Shown in pieces: positions 7,808 to 17,038 of a DNA stretch of 64,000 nt. Origin of the DNA: Chryseobacterium herbae (GTDB lineage Bacteria > Bacteroidota > Bacteroidia > Flavobacteriales > Weeksellaceae); NCBI RefSeq assembly GCF_025154075.1, contig NZ_JAOAMU010000007.1:1-64000 (forward strand), written 5' to 3'. The stretch's first letter is position 1. Each line of letters opens with the position of its first letter. Under the pieces are notes generated by a model. The model was not told the DNA's origin. It was given only the letters and a program-made list of their open reading frames with translations, and searched no databases. The position numbers and the translations under genes are program-made.

Positions 7808-8542
7808 TTAATACAATTTCTGATCTTTTTCACAGTAAAAACTCCGTCTTTTCCCAAGTCCTGTCTGCTTTTTTACAAGCTTCTGACCGCATATCGGGCA
7901 AATGGTTTTTGTATGAACGAGCCAGTGTTGTTTTAAAGTAAATTCCCGTTTCCATTTAAGAAAATCAAAGCTGTAATTTCTGGCTTCAGCAATCAGTTCC
8001 TTTAATTTTTTGGAAGGAAGATTTCCCACCAGACTTTCAGGCTGAACTCCGATTCTAAAAAGCACTTCATTCTTAATGATATTTCCAACACCTGAAAAGA
8101 TATCCTGATTCATCAACGCGTCACAGACCATCATCTCAGGTTTGGATTTCAGTTTCTTTTCCGCTTTTTCAGGACTCCAGGCCTCACTCATAATGTCAGC
8201 TTCCCAGTCAATCGTTGACAGAAATTCCAGATCTACCGCCTTTACGGAGCAGGTGTAGAAATACAGACTGCCTTTTTTTAAATGAAGAGACAGACGAAGA
8301 CTTTTATCCGGTTTCGTTTGTTCATCCACACTGTATGATCCGAACATCAATAGATGAATCCGAACCGCCATCGTATCAAAAACAAGATAGGTCTGTTTTC
8401 CGAAAGTACGGATCTCCTTAAGCGTTTGTCCGATCAGCGGTTCTTTATCAAATTGAGCATTACCCGAAGCTTCTGTCACGGTGTTTCCGACAAAAGGCAG
8501 CAGGTTTTCTTTCATTAAAAGTATGGATGGACCTTCAGGCAT
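7808..8542 (-). CDS. Fpg/Nei family DNA glycosylase/AP lyase
   Basis: Base-excision-repair enzyme that removes oxidised bases and nicks the abasic site. The ATG at 8542 is chosen because it gives MPEGPS, placing the catalytic Pro2 and Glu3 at the mature N-terminus; the longer frame to 8635 would abolish activity. The helix-two-turn-helix loop DIFSGVGNIIKNEVLF is intact. The C-terminal zinc finger reads CPICGQKL ... FYCEKDQ, so the expected fourth cysteine is an aspartate. The 244-residue length is normal. The gene diverges from the dGTPase gene with 67 bases between starts, pairing two nucleotide/DNA hygiene functions. Whether it prefers 8-oxoguanine (Fpg) or pyrimidines (Nei) is undecided; the sequence looks more Nei-like. 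Confidence 0.9.
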   Translation of the reverse strand: MPEGPSILLMKENLLPFVGNTVTEASGNAQFDKEPLIGQTLKEIRTFGKQTYLVFDTMAVRIHLLMFGSYSVDEQTKPDKSLRLSLHLKKGSLYFYTCSVKAVDLEFLSTIDWEADIMSEAWSPEKAEKKLKSKPEMMVCDALMNQDIFSGVGNIIKNEVLFRIGVQPESLVGNLPSKKLKELIAEARNYSFDFLKWKREFTLKQHWLVHTKTICPICGQKLVKKQTGLGKRRSFYCEKDQKLY

Positions 8543-8609
8543 AGCTTTGGTTTTCAAGAAAAGTTCAAATACTATTCCGTAAAAATAAAATTTGGAGTAA
8601 TTTTGAAAA

Positions 8610-9968
8610 ATGATGAATTTAAACCAGATTTTCACGAATCAGCGTACAGGAAACAACCCGCATACTAAAGCTTCAAGAACTGATTTTCAGAGAGATTTCG
8701 ACAGAATTATCTTCTCTTCTGCGTTCAGAAGACTGCAAAATAAGACCCAGGTTTTTCCTCTTCCCGGAAGTGTTTTTGTACACAACAGGCTGACGCACTC
8801 GCTGGAAGTCTCGTCTGTAGGCCGTAGTTTGGGAAGTATTATCGGAGAATTTATCTTTGATGCCTATAAAAATGAGCTTACCGAAGACTCAAAAAACTTT
8901 TATCTTCATAATTTAGGAAACGTGATTGCCGCTGCCTGTTTATGTCATGATGTAGGAAACCCGGCATTCGGACATTCTGGAGAAGATGCCATTGCAAGTT
9001 ATTTTGAAAGAAATGAAAAAGATCTGAAGCAAAAGTTTAATAAAAAGGAATGGGCAGATCTGGTGAACTTTGAAGGAAATGCCAATGCGATAAGAGTTCT
9101 GGCACAGCGTCAGCAGGGGAAAGATGATGGTGGAATTCAGCTGACTTTTTCTACACTCGCCAGTATTGCCAAATATCCTTGTGAAGCCGTTGCCAAGAAA
9201 AAAGGAATTATTCACAGAAAAAAATTCGGGTTTTTCCAGAATGAGAAAGATATTTTCCTTGAAATCGCCAAGGCAACGAATTTAATTTTAGAAAACGAAG
9301 AACCTTATATTTTCAAAAGACATCCTTTCGTATGGTTGGTAGAAGCTGCGGATGATATCTGCTACAATATCATTGATATGGAAGATGCTCACAGACTGGG
9401 AATTGTATCCACGTCAGACTGTGAAAACCTGTTTTTTGAGCTGATCAAATCTGAAAGCAGCGATATGGACAAAGTAAAAAATAAGCTGGCCTCCATTTCC
9501 AATGAAAACGAGAAGATCTCTTATCTGCGTGCTAAAGCCATCAATGCTTTAATCAATAAATCGCTTGAGATCTATAAACATAATTTTGAAACTATTCTCC
9601 AGGGAAATCTGGACAACGGACTTCTTGATATTTATAAATCTGAAAACCGTGCGCTACAGGACATCGAAGCATTCTCTATAGAAAAAATCTACAACCATAA
9701 AGCTGTCGTAGAGATTGAGAATGCAGGGTACAACGTTATGTATGAACTTCTTGATCACTTCATTCCTTCTATTCTGAAGCCTGAAGATGAGCGAAAATCT
9801 TATGATAAAAAAGCATTGAAACTTCTTCCGAGACAGTTCGTTTATGAAGAAGGGACAGACTATCAGAAAGTGCTGGGTGTAGTCGATTTTGTTTCAGGAA
9901 TGACGGATAATTTCGCCACCGATCTTTACAGAAAAATCAAAGGAATTGATATTGGAATGACGGTGTGA
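8610..9968 (+). CDS. dgt: Deoxyguanosinetriphosphate triphosphohydrolase (dGTPase)
   Basis: A 452-residue HD-domain hydrolase that cleaves dNTPs, typically dGTP, to the nucleoside and tripolyphosphate. The metal-binding HD signature is visible: His in HNRLTHSLEVSSVGR, the pair in CLCHDVGNPAFGHSGEDAI, and a distal Asp in VEAADDICYNIIDMEDAHR. The opening TDFQRDFDRIIFSSAFRRLQNKTQ block is also typical. Length and domain order fit dGTPase type 1/2 proteins. Two adjacent ATG codons (8610 and 8613) could both serve as start. The neighbouring divergent DNA glycosylase fits a shared theme of nucleotide-pool and DNA quality control. Confidence 0.94.
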   Translation: MMNLNQIFTNQRTGNNPHTKASRTDFQRDFDRIIFSSAFRRLQNKTQVFPLPGSVFVHNRLTHSLEVSSVGRSLGSIIGEFIFDAYKNELTEDSKNFYLHNLGNVIAAACLCHDVGNPAFGHSGEDAIASYFERNEKDLKQKFNKKEWADLVNFEGNANAIRVLAQRQQGKDDGGIQLTFSTLASIAKYPCEAVAKKKGIIHRKKFGFFQNEKDIFLEIAKATNLILENEEPYIFKRHPFVWLVEAADDICYNIIDMEDAHRLGIVSTSDCENLFFELIKSESSDMDKVKNKLASISNENEKISYLRAKAINALINKSLEIYKHNFETILQGNLDNGLLDIYKSENRALQDIEAFSIEKIYNHKAVVEIENAGYNVMYELLDHFIPSILKPEDERKSYDKKALKLLPRQFVYEEGTDYQKVLGVVDFVSGMTDNFATDLYRKIKGIDIGMTV

Positions 9969-9979
9969 TTTTCGATTTT

Positions 9980-10080
9980 TTTAACCACAAATACCACAAA
10001 TGTGTTTCACAAATACCACTAATTTACGGCCAGTATATTTGGTGTTATTAGTGAAAAATATTAGTGTAATTCGTGTTTTA
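9980..10080. repeat. ~97-bp imperfect palindromic repeat, copy H1
   Basis: Opens with TTTAACCACAAATACCACAA and closes with GTGTAATTCGTGTTTTA; the two halves are near-complementary, so the RNA would fold into one long stem. Copies lie at 10284-10380, 17337-17434 and 17802-17897. Confidence 0.85.
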
Positions 10081-10082
10081 AT

Positions 10083-10168
10083 AAACGCAAAGTTTTAGCA
10101 TAACATCGTATAGTTTCAGCAAAGCAAAGAGAAAAATCAATTTGCAATTGATTCGATGAAGCGCTTGG
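10083..10168. repeat. ~85-bp dispersed repeat, copy K1
   Basis: Bounded by ACGCAAAG on the left and TTGATTCGATGAAGC on the right, with an internal inverted pair around GAATCAAT/ATTGATTC-like bases. Similar stretches are at 17434-17519, 25829-25904 and 54612-54690. Confidence 0.75.
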
Positions 10169-10283
10169 ATAAAACGTCTGCTTAGTCAATGGCGAAGCCA
10201 TAACCCTTTGCTCCCCTTGAAGTCAAAAGCTTTTTAGATAAAGCTTTGCGTCAAATAAATTATAAGATTTTAAATACTTTTTT

Positions 10284-10380
10284 TTAACCACAAATACCAC
10301 AAATAGTTTTCACGAATAACACTATTACGTCTTGTATATTTGTGTCATTTGTGAAAACTATTTGTGCAATTCGTGTTTTA
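10284..10380. repeat. ~97-bp imperfect palindromic repeat, copy H2
   Basis: The best-preserved dyad of the family: the left arm ACAAATAGTTTTCACGAAT pairs with GTGAAAACTATTTGTG of the right arm with few mismatches. It sits between dgt and the end of the Fur-family gene and could stop transcription from both. Confidence 0.85.
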
Positions 10381-10405
10381 ATAATTCAAAGTAAAATACT
10401 GATAA

Positions 10406-10786
10406 TTACTGGCAGTTCGGACAGATTCCCGATACCGTCAGATTTATTTTATGAACCTTGTAGCTTACCGGTAATTTAATTTTTGGCTCCACATCTTCTA
10501 CACACGTCACTGTTTTGCACTGCTCACAACTGAAATGCAGATGATCGTGATGATGAATTTCCGTTGTACAGGTATGACATTCCGCGTACTTGATGGTACC
10601 GTCAATATCCACCACTTTATGGATGATGCCTTCATCCATTAATCTTTCCAGTACTCTGTAAGTAGTTACACGATCGCAGAGTCCATCCAATAGACCCTGC
10701 AATTCCGCATGGGACAAAGCGACTCCGGATTCGTGGATGAGCCTTGTGATTTCTTTTCTTGCTATTGTATTTCTAGACTGTTTCAT
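10406..10786 (-). CDS. Fur-family metalloregulator
   Basis: A 126-residue (start at 10786) DNA-binding repressor of the Fur/Zur/PerR superfamily. The N-terminal winged helix includes ELQGLLDGLCDRVTTYRVLERL, the Fur recognition-helix region. The C-terminal half has the His-rich metal site HHHDHLHFSCEQC and the second structural-zinc pair ICPNC; an extra CHTC pair precedes the His cluster. These ligands are canonical, so metal sensing is expected, but iron versus zinc cannot be decided by eye. The gene is divergent from an ABC ATPase gene. GCAAC-N3-GTTGC-like dyads in the shared promoter and before each transcription unit of the lanthipeptide locus suggest it is the local and autogenous regulator. 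The upstream ATG at 10837 would add 17 atypical residues lying over the promoter. Confidence 0.9.
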   Translation of the reverse strand: MKQSRNTIARKEITRLIHESGVALSHAELQGLLDGLCDRVTTYRVLERLMDEGIIHKVVDIDGTIKYAECHTCTTEIHHHDHLHFSCEQCKTVTCVEDVEPKIKLPVSYKVHKINLTVSGICPNCQ

Positions 10787-10816
10787 GATTTCTGAATAAA
10801 TTTCAATATAATTAAT

Positions 10817-10867
10817 GCCATATTGTTGCAGTAACAAATATAATCTTTATTTTTGAAACATTATTGC
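10817..10867. promoter_or_regulatory. Candidate Fur-family operator between regulator and ABC gene
   Basis: Two degenerate copies of the locus dyad: TGCCATATTGTTGCA around 10816-10830 and GAAACATTATTGC at 10855-10867. A nested palindrome TTGTTGCAGTAACAA occupies 10823-10837. Each departs from GCAAC-N3-GTTGC by about two bases; position in the divergent promoter supports autoregulation. Confidence 0.5.
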
Positions 10868-10912
10868 ATTAAAGATGACGATAGAGCATTTAAATCAAAC
10901 ACAATATAGATT

Positions 10913-11614
10913 ATGATCAGGATTGAAAATACAAGGAAATCATACAATGGAAAAGAAGCGGTAAAAGGACTTTCTTTATCCGTAGCAGAAGGAGAAATCT
11001 ATGGTTTACTGGGTCCGAATGGTGCCGGAAAATCTACCACCTTGAATATGTTGTTGGGATTTTTAAAACCCGATTCCGGGACTACACTTCTTAATGGGAT
11101 TGACACAAGTACATCTGCAAAAGAGGCGAGAGCAATCATTGGGTATATTCCTGAAAATGTCAATCTCTATCCGTATTTAACAGGTATTGAAAATCTGTAC
11201 TATTTCTGCAAACTGGCTGGAAAGAATTACAGTACGGAAGAACTTTCCGGTATTTTGACATCATGTGGACTGCAAAGGGATTCGCACAACAAAAAAACAG
11301 GAGCCTATTCCAAAGGGATGAGGCAGAAAGTAGGTATTGCCATTGCTTATGCGAAAAAAGCTAAGGTTTATTTACTGGATGAACCGGCTAGTGGTCTGGA
11401 TCCGCTGGCTAGTAATGAACTTTCTGCTTTGCTTAAAAAACTGGCTGATGAAGGAGCTGCGATACTCATGGCTTCTCATGATATTTTCCGGGTAAGAGAA
11501 ACATGCAGCCGTATTGGAATTCTTAAAAGTGGAGTACTGGTTAAAGAAATGAAAACCTCAGGAGTCACCGCCAATGGACTGGAGGAAATATACATGGATT
11601 ATATGCAGAGATAA
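10913..11614 (+). CDS. ABC transporter ATP-binding protein
   Basis: A 233-residue cytosolic ATPase of the ABC-2 export type. Walker A GPNGAGKST, the signature variant YSKGMRQKVGIA, Walker B VYLLDEPASGLDP and the switch His in MASHDI are all intact. The two DUF3526-type permease genes that begin 252 bp downstream are its probable membrane partners, although that gap contains its own operator-promoter region. It starts beside the Fur-family regulator on the opposite strand. In lanthipeptide loci an ABC-2 pump like this can give self-protection (LanFEG); here the alternative of helping the TonB receptor system is equally open. Confidence 0.9.
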   Translation: MIRIENTRKSYNGKEAVKGLSLSVAEGEIYGLLGPNGAGKSTTLNMLLGFLKPDSGTTLLNGIDTSTSAKEARAIIGYIPENVNLYPYLTGIENLYYFCKLAGKNYSTEELSGILTSCGLQRDSHNKKTGAYSKGMRQKVGIAIAYAKKAKVYLLDEPASGLDPLASNELSALLKKLADEGAAILMASHDIFRVRETCSRIGILKSGVLVKEMKTSGVTANGLEEIYMDYMQR

Positions 11615-11705
11615 TTCAGATTGATCGTAATTAATACTTCTGCCAGATTCACAGGCAAATTCCATATTTAAATTAAGGATTAAAAATTTTGCCGAATAAT
11701 TTATT

Positions 11706-11756
11706 GCAACAATAGTGCATTATTGAAATTAATTGTTACTTTTGCTACAATGTTGC
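11706..11756 (+). promoter_or_regulatory. Candidate Fur-family operator pair before the permease-TonB operon
   Basis: GCAACAATAGTGC (11706-11718, two mismatches from the dyad) and GCTACAATGTTGC (11744-11756, one mismatch), centres 38 bp apart, lie in the 252-bp gap between the ABC ATPase and permease genes. Confidence 0.6.
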
Positions 11757-11866
11757 AATAGTGGTTTAGTGAAACCGATTGATTCTAATTAGGTATTGCA
11801 AATGAAATTGTTTCAGAAGTTTCATATCAGAGATTACTCAAAGGTGAAACAGTCAAATATAAATGA

Positions 11867-13300
11867 ATGACGGATTTAAAGATAACATTTTTAGTGGCTA
11901 AACATGAGTTTAGGGTATTTCAGGAAAATGGACTGAAAATATTTGTATTGTTTTATATTTTGATTTTGCTTGGGGTTTGGGGAAGCAATTATACGCAACT
12001 CAGTGCCACTTCTCTTAAAAATAAGGAAGCTAAAGAAGTTATAGACAGCGAATGGAAGGATCAGGACCGCAGCAATCACAGCGCGGCGCATTGGGGAACT
12101 TTCCTTTTTAAGCCTGTAAGTTATTTGTCCCTTTTGGAATCGGGGACGGCTGTTTATTCTGAAAATTATTATAGAGTTGAGGCGCACAAACGCCCACAGA
12201 TACATTCTAACAGACTGCCGGATCTGGAGGCCTTTATGAGAATACCGGATCTTAATTCTGCGTTTTTTTTTCAGTGGCTGATGCCGTTATTTGTTATTGG
12301 TTTGGGATTTTCGTGCATCTCCTCCGAACGTGAGAAAGGTTTTTTAAAACTTCTGTCTGTGCAGGGCGCTACGTTTGGACATCTGGCTACCGGAAAATTC
12401 ATGGCCCTTTATCTGGCAGTTCTGTTATTTACCGTTCCTCCGTTTGCCGTCATTGTAGCAGGCCTGTTTTTTGAAAACGAACCTTTCAGTCATTTGGTAA
12501 GAGCGTTTTGCTGGTTCGGTTTATATACGGTTTATTTCTTTCTGATTTCCGGTGTTGTTCTGCTGATCTCCGCATTCAGCCGGTCTTCATGGTCTTCATT
12601 GATGACCAGTATTACGCTTTGGATCCTTTGTGTTCTGCTTATTCCAAAATTCAGCAGTTCGGCAGCTGACGGTCAATATCCGCTTCCTTCTTACCACGAA
12701 TTTGAGCATAATATAAAAACAGGATTTGATAAAGGGCTTGGTCAAGATGGTCCTTATACCGAAAGATCTGAAGCTAATCTGAAACAACATCTCAATCAGT
12801 TTAATGTAAATAATATCAGTCAATTACCGGAGAAAATTCGTTTTGCCCTCGATCTTATACAGGCCGAAGCCTATGAAAATAAAGTGAACAGGTTTTATTC
12901 AAAAAAGGTGGAAGATCAATTTGAACAGCAACAAAATTTTATGGACAATATGGGACTCATCAATCCCTTTATTGCGGTACGCCAATTATCCATGGGCCTT
13001 GCCGGAACAGATGTCTACCATCACATTGATTTTTTCAATAAAGCTGAACATTACAGAAATGACATGATGGACAGGCTCAACAGAAGAGAGCTGCAGCTTG
13101 CCATCTCTGAGAAAAATCAAAAAAATAACAGGGATTTCTACAGCAGTCTTCCGGATTTTCAATATGAATATCCGTCTGTCGGGTCTGTGATCTCACATCA
13201 TATGACGGCGGTTTGGTCCTTGCTGTTTTGGAGCTTAGTATTGATCGTTTCCTTCGGACTCATTATTAAACTAAATTATTTTGTAAACTATGAAGGATAA
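11867..13300 (+). CDS. ABC-2 type permease (DUF3526-like)
   Basis: A 477-residue inner-membrane protein. One N-terminal membrane helix (about 22-42) is followed by an extracytoplasmic stretch, a block of about four helices (about 135-265) containing the conserved SSEREKGFLKLLSVQGAT coupling loop, a second large hydrophilic domain (about 270-445) and a last helix near the C-terminus. This one-plus-many layout is that of DUF3526 ABC permeases. It is paralogous to the next gene, with which it overlaps by 11 bases, so a heterodimeric channel driven by the ATPase at 10913-11614 is likely. Substrate unknown. Confidence 0.82.
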   Translation: MTDLKITFLVAKHEFRVFQENGLKIFVLFYILILLGVWGSNYTQLSATSLKNKEAKEVIDSEWKDQDRSNHSAAHWGTFLFKPVSYLSLLESGTAVYSENYYRVEAHKRPQIHSNRLPDLEAFMRIPDLNSAFFFQWLMPLFVIGLGFSCISSEREKGFLKLLSVQGATFGHLATGKFMALYLAVLLFTVPPFAVIVAGLFFENEPFSHLVRAFCWFGLYTVYFFLISGVVLLISAFSRSSWSSLMTSITLWILCVLLIPKFSSSAADGQYPLPSYHEFEHNIKTGFDKGLGQDGPYTERSEANLKQHLNQFNVNNISQLPEKIRFALDLIQAEAYENKVNRFYSKKVEDQFEQQQNFMDNMGLINPFIAVRQLSMGLAGTDVYHHIDFFNKAEHYRNDMMDRLNRRELQLAISEKNQKNNRDFYSSLPDFQYEYPSVGSVISHHMTAVWSLLFWSLVLIVSFGLIIKLNYFVNYEG

Positions 13301-14738
13301 GATCATGTTGCTGTTATACGAGTGGAAACACATTGCCCGACAGTCTGCTGTATGGATACTGTTCTTTTTCTTCTTTGTCATTGCTGGTTATGCGATTTAT
13401 TCAGGGAATATTTTGACCAAAAACAAATTGTCAGCCATTGAAGAAGCGAAAAAAGAATCTGTTAAAGACTATCATAATACACTCCTGGCCTTTACAGATA
13501 CAGCCAGCATTGAGAAAAAACAACAGGCGGAAAATGCTGGAAATCCTTATGTGATCGATTACAGATATCCACGTATTACTTTTGATCAACCTTATCCGCT
13601 GGCGGGTTTAGCTTCGGGAATAAAAGATATTACTCCGGTTACTGAAAAGGTGAATTATTACACGGATTATGCTGCTGTTGACCGGGAAATGATCAATCCT
13701 TCTATACTTTTCGAAGGACGACTGGATCTTTTGTATGTCAATCTGTATTTAATTCCGCTTCTGATCATTGTCTTGGTGTACAATGTCATCTCTTCCGAAA
13801 AAGAAAAGGGAATCAGTAATCTTCTGATTGTTCAGGGTGGAACCTTAAAAAGGGTATTATTCGGGAAACTTCTGACCCGTTTCATCATTGTTTTTTTAGC
13901 TGCTTTCATGGTGAATATTTTAGGAATGTTGCTCTCACCATCGGGGTTTCCGTCGGTTAAGGATGCTTTTCTCTGGATCTTTTTACTGTTTTCCTATTGT
14001 GTACTCTGGATATCCCTATGTTTTGTCATTATTGCTCTGGATGGAAACAGTGTGTTCAACCTGTTCACCTGTATTGCACTCTGGGTTTTCCTGATGTTTT
14101 TGCTGCCTCTGGCGATCAATAAGACCGCACAAATGCAACATCCTTCCGATCTGAAACTTCTTGATCTTGAAGAGAAAGACAGGCAGATCAGTGATGAAGT
14201 CTGGGCCATGAAGCCTAAGATGGTGGTCGATAGCTTTTACAAAAACTTTCCGAGGTATGCTTCGGCTTATATTCCTTCGGATACTATTGACAATCAAAAT
14301 GATGCCTTTTTCGCAGGCTATTATTATATCAAGCAAAACCGTATGAAGGCAATCATTGATTCTTTATGGGAAGGAGATCAAAAGGCGAATCAGACCGCCT
14401 ATAAATTAATCAGATATAATCCTGTTCAGAGTACGGAGCATCTTTTTACCCTTTTAGCCAGAACAAGCCGGGCAGATTATCAGGGATATAAACAGGATGT
14501 CAAAGACTTCCAACATGAATGGCAAACCTACTTCTATGACAGGGTTTTCTCCATGAAAGACGGAATACGGACCATATCTAAGTTCACACCTGAAGAACTT
14601 AAGAAGCTACCCACTTTTAAAATAAAACATCACGAGGTAAGCATATCAGAATTCATATCAGGAACACTGTTTTTATGGATCATAAGTCTGGTTTGCTTTA
14701 TCGGAGGATTGATCATGATCAGAAAATTTAAACAATAA
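13290..14738 (+). CDS. ABC-2 type permease (DUF3526-like), paralogue
   Basis: A 482-residue inner-membrane protein with the same architecture as its upstream neighbour: an N-terminal helix (about 20-38), a periplasmic domain, the coupling motif SSEKEKGISNLLIVQGGT (around residue 170), a helix cluster to about 275, a hydrophilic domain and a final helix followed by a basic tail. The two likely pair in one transporter. It ends 11 bases before the TonB-receptor gene, with no terminator, so permeases and receptor form one operon and probably one process across both membranes. Confidence 0.82.
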   Translation: MKDKIMLLLYEWKHIARQSAVWILFFFFFVIAGYAIYSGNILTKNKLSAIEEAKKESVKDYHNTLLAFTDTASIEKKQQAENAGNPYVIDYRYPRITFDQPYPLAGLASGIKDITPVTEKVNYYTDYAAVDREMINPSILFEGRLDLLYVNLYLIPLLIIVLVYNVISSEKEKGISNLLIVQGGTLKRVLFGKLLTRFIIVFLAAFMVNILGMLLSPSGFPSVKDAFLWIFLLFSYCVLWISLCFVIIALDGNSVFNLFTCIALWVFLMFLLPLAINKTAQMQHPSDLKLLDLEEKDRQISDEVWAMKPKMVVDSFYKNFPRYASAYIPSDTIDNQNDAFFAGYYYIKQNRMKAIIDSLWEGDQKANQTAYKLIRYNPVQSTEHLFTLLARTSRADYQGYKQDVKDFQHEWQTYFYDRVFSMKDGIRTISKFTPEELKKLPTFKIKHHEVSISEFISGTLFLWIISLVCFIGGLIMIRKFKQ

Positions 14739-14749
14739 ATATTGACGAA

Positions 14750-16939
14750 ATGAAGAAAAATAACGTCCTATTGACAGCTGCCCTTTTGGGGACGTTTTCT
14801 TTAGTATGTGCGCAGGAAAAGAAAGATTCCCTGTCTGCAAAGAACATCGATGAAGTAGTATTAACGGCTATGAAGCAGATTAAAACAGACAGTCTTTCAG
14901 GAACTCTGAAACGAAATGACAGGCTGCTGGAAATCCCACAGAATATTGTGAGTATCAAAAGCAACCTGTTGAATCTTCAGGGCGCCTTTGATGTGCAGGA
15001 CGCGCTTAGAAATGTGAGCGGAATCTATATTGGTGATGCTACCGGAGCGGGAAATGTTTTTGCCGGAACGTACAATGCCCAGTTACGGGGTTTCAGTCCT
15101 GTGAGCACTTTCAGGAACGGACTTCCTTCTTTCGCTGGAGGGCTTTCGCAGGAAGATGTGTCCTTAATAGAGCAGGTGGATGTGATTAAAGGACCTGCCG
15201 GTTTTGTCAATTCAATGGGGACCGGAGGAGGTTCTTTAAATATCAATACCAAAGCTCCGCGAGCGAACAGGATCGGGGAGGCCAATATCGCTGCCGGCAG
15301 TTTTGGCTTCTACCGGGCTGCAGTGGATCTGGGAAGTGCTGTAAAGGAAAAAGGATTTTCTTTTCGGTTTAATGCGGCTTATGAGTCTCAGGGCTATTAT
15401 GCAGAATATGCAAAACGACGAAAATTCGTTGTGGCACCTGTCGTTCAGTACAATATCAGTAAAAATACATTCTTTATTGCCGAATGGAATATGATTCAGG
15501 GAAGAGCTTTGGAATCGAGCAATTTTATTCAGTATGAAACAGAGAAAACGGTTCAAAAGCATCCATGGAAAGCCAATTATCAGGGTGATCCGAATTTACC
15601 AACCTCAAAACTTGATGAACATTACGGAAGATTGGTATTCAATCATAATTTTAGTGATAAGTGGAAAATAGTTTCTCAATCTTCTATTAAAAGTACACCG
15701 TTGGATCAGTGGAGCCTTCTGGGAGGAACAGCCAGCTACACGCCGCCGATGTTTGATGATGAAGGAAATGCACTTCGTTCCAGCTTCAGAAATAAACAGA
15801 AATACCTGACTTATAATACGCAGCTATTTGTAAGCGGCAGCTACAATATCAGTCCGAATATCGTTCATACCGTACTTGCCGGTGTTGATTTTAACAGCAG
15901 TAAAAGCAATACGGAACATATTCAGGGCGCTAATGAATTTATTTTTAACCGAAACCTTCTGAATTATGGGATAGACCGTGATCTGCTGACACAGCCTGAA
16001 GCAGATGATCAGATTGATTACACCACATCCAAAGACAAAACAGTGGGTGGTTATGTGTACAATACTTTTAAATTCTGGGATAAGTTATTTGTAGATGCAG
16101 GATTCCGATACAGTAAAAATACAAGGGACCGCTATATTAAAGGGCCTTATACTTTGGATGGGGAAAGCAAAACCTTTAGACATCATGCATTCAATCCACG
16201 AGTTGGCGTGACGTATATGATTCAAAAGAATTTTGCCGCTTTCTTCTCTTATGATCAGAGTTTTGACCCGATGGCAGGGACAGATCCACAGGGAAAAGAG
16301 TGGAAACCTCTGGAAAGTTATAATACTGAAATCGGATTAAAAAAGGATTGGTTTGATGGTCTCTTGTCCACTTCTGTGAGTGCTTACAGAATTATCAGGA
16401 ACAATTCATTCTCTCAAAATCCGGCTACCGGAATCATGACTCAGCTTAATCAGGTAAGGAATAAAGGAATCGAGATCGATGTGATCGGTTCCATTTATCC
16501 CAATATTACGCTGACAGCGAACTACTCATACATTAATTCCGTGTATTCAAAAGATCCGTATGCTTCAGAACTGGTTGGAAAGAGATTTTCAAGTGTACCG
16601 AGACATCAGATCAATACCTGGGTGATGTACAAATTCCAGAAAGGAAAACTTCACGGGCTTTCTTTAGCGTTGGGTGAAACCGCTGCATTGGTTCGTGAAA
16701 CCGATGTACCGGGAGTCCGTATTCCTGATTTTATAAAACTGGATGCCAGTATTATGTATCAGTATAAAAAATGGTTTGTCCGCGGAATATTGGATAACCT
16801 ACTGAATAAAAGATACATCACCGACGGAAATGTACAGCCAAGATACAATTCCGACTGGACTGCTGTGGTAGGAGAGGCATGGATGTATAAGGAAAGTAAT
16901 CCGTTCAATTTTAAATTACAGTTTGGGGTGAAATTTTAA
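14750..16939 (+). CDS. TonB-dependent siderophore-type receptor
   Basis: A 729-residue outer-membrane receptor that takes up chelates or other ligands using TonB energy. A signal peptide (MKKNNVLLTAALLGTFSLVC, cleavage near CAQ) leads to a TonB-box-like segment IDEVVLTA and the plug domain. The plug includes EIPQNIVSI, QLRGFSPVSTFRNGLP and VDVIKGPAGFVNSMGTGGG, typical of the siderophore-receptor branch rather than SusC. A 22-strand barrel ends FNFKLQFGVKF with C-terminal Phe. There is no N-terminal carboxypeptidase-like domain. It lies between the ABC permeases and the lanthipeptide precursor and downstream of a Fur-type operator, so its ligand may be a metal chelate or the peptide itself (inference). 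Confidence 0.92.
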   Translation: MKKNNVLLTAALLGTFSLVCAQEKKDSLSAKNIDEVVLTAMKQIKTDSLSGTLKRNDRLLEIPQNIVSIKSNLLNLQGAFDVQDALRNVSGIYIGDATGAGNVFAGTYNAQLRGFSPVSTFRNGLPSFAGGLSQEDVSLIEQVDVIKGPAGFVNSMGTGGGSLNINTKAPRANRIGEANIAAGSFGFYRAAVDLGSAVKEKGFSFRFNAAYESQGYYAEYAKRRKFVVAPVVQYNISKNTFFIAEWNMIQGRALESSNFIQYETEKTVQKHPWKANYQGDPNLPTSKLDEHYGRLVFNHNFSDKWKIVSQSSIKSTPLDQWSLLGGTASYTPPMFDDEGNALRSSFRNKQKYLTYNTQLFVSGSYNISPNIVHTVLAGVDFNSSKSNTEHIQGANEFIFNRNLLNYGIDRDLLTQPEADDQIDYTTSKDKTVGGYVYNTFKFWDKLFVDAGFRYSKNTRDRYIKGPYTLDGESKTFRHHAFNPRVGVTYMIQKNFAAFFSYDQSFDPMAGTDPQGKEWKPLESYNTEIGLKKDWFDGLLSTSVSAYRIIRNNSFSQNPATGIMTQLNQVRNKGIEIDVIGSIYPNITLTANYSYINSVYSKDPYASELVGKRFSSVPRHQINTWVMYKFQKGKLHGLSLALGETAALVRETDVPGVRIPDFIKLDASIMYQYKKWFVRGILDNLLNKRYITDGNVQPRYNSDWTAVVGEAWMYKESNPFNFKLQFGVKF

Positions 16940-16948
16940 CATTTAAAC

Positions 16949-16961
16949 GCAACTATGTTGC
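16949..16961 (+). promoter_or_regulatory. Perfect GCAAC-TAT-GTTGC operator before the precursor gene
   Basis: The only mismatch-free copy of the dyad found in the window, 78 bases upstream of the precursor start. TATCTTTA at 16973-16980 could be the promoter -7 element, so a repressor here would overlap RNA polymerase. Confidence 0.65.
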
Positions 16962-17038
16962 AATAAAATGAGTATCTTTACAACAAGGGAAAGCCGAAAC
17001 CCTTTAAAGAGTAGGCCAAATTAAAAAAATGTTTTATT

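Noticed and set aside
8543..8635. N-terminal extension of the Fpg/Nei glycosylase
   Set aside because: It would bury the catalytic proline, which must be the residue after the initiator Met, and it overlaps the dgt start.
11891..12205. 104-codon minus-strand frame inside the ABC permease gene
   Set aside because: It is antisense to a clear membrane-protein gene and has no independent support.
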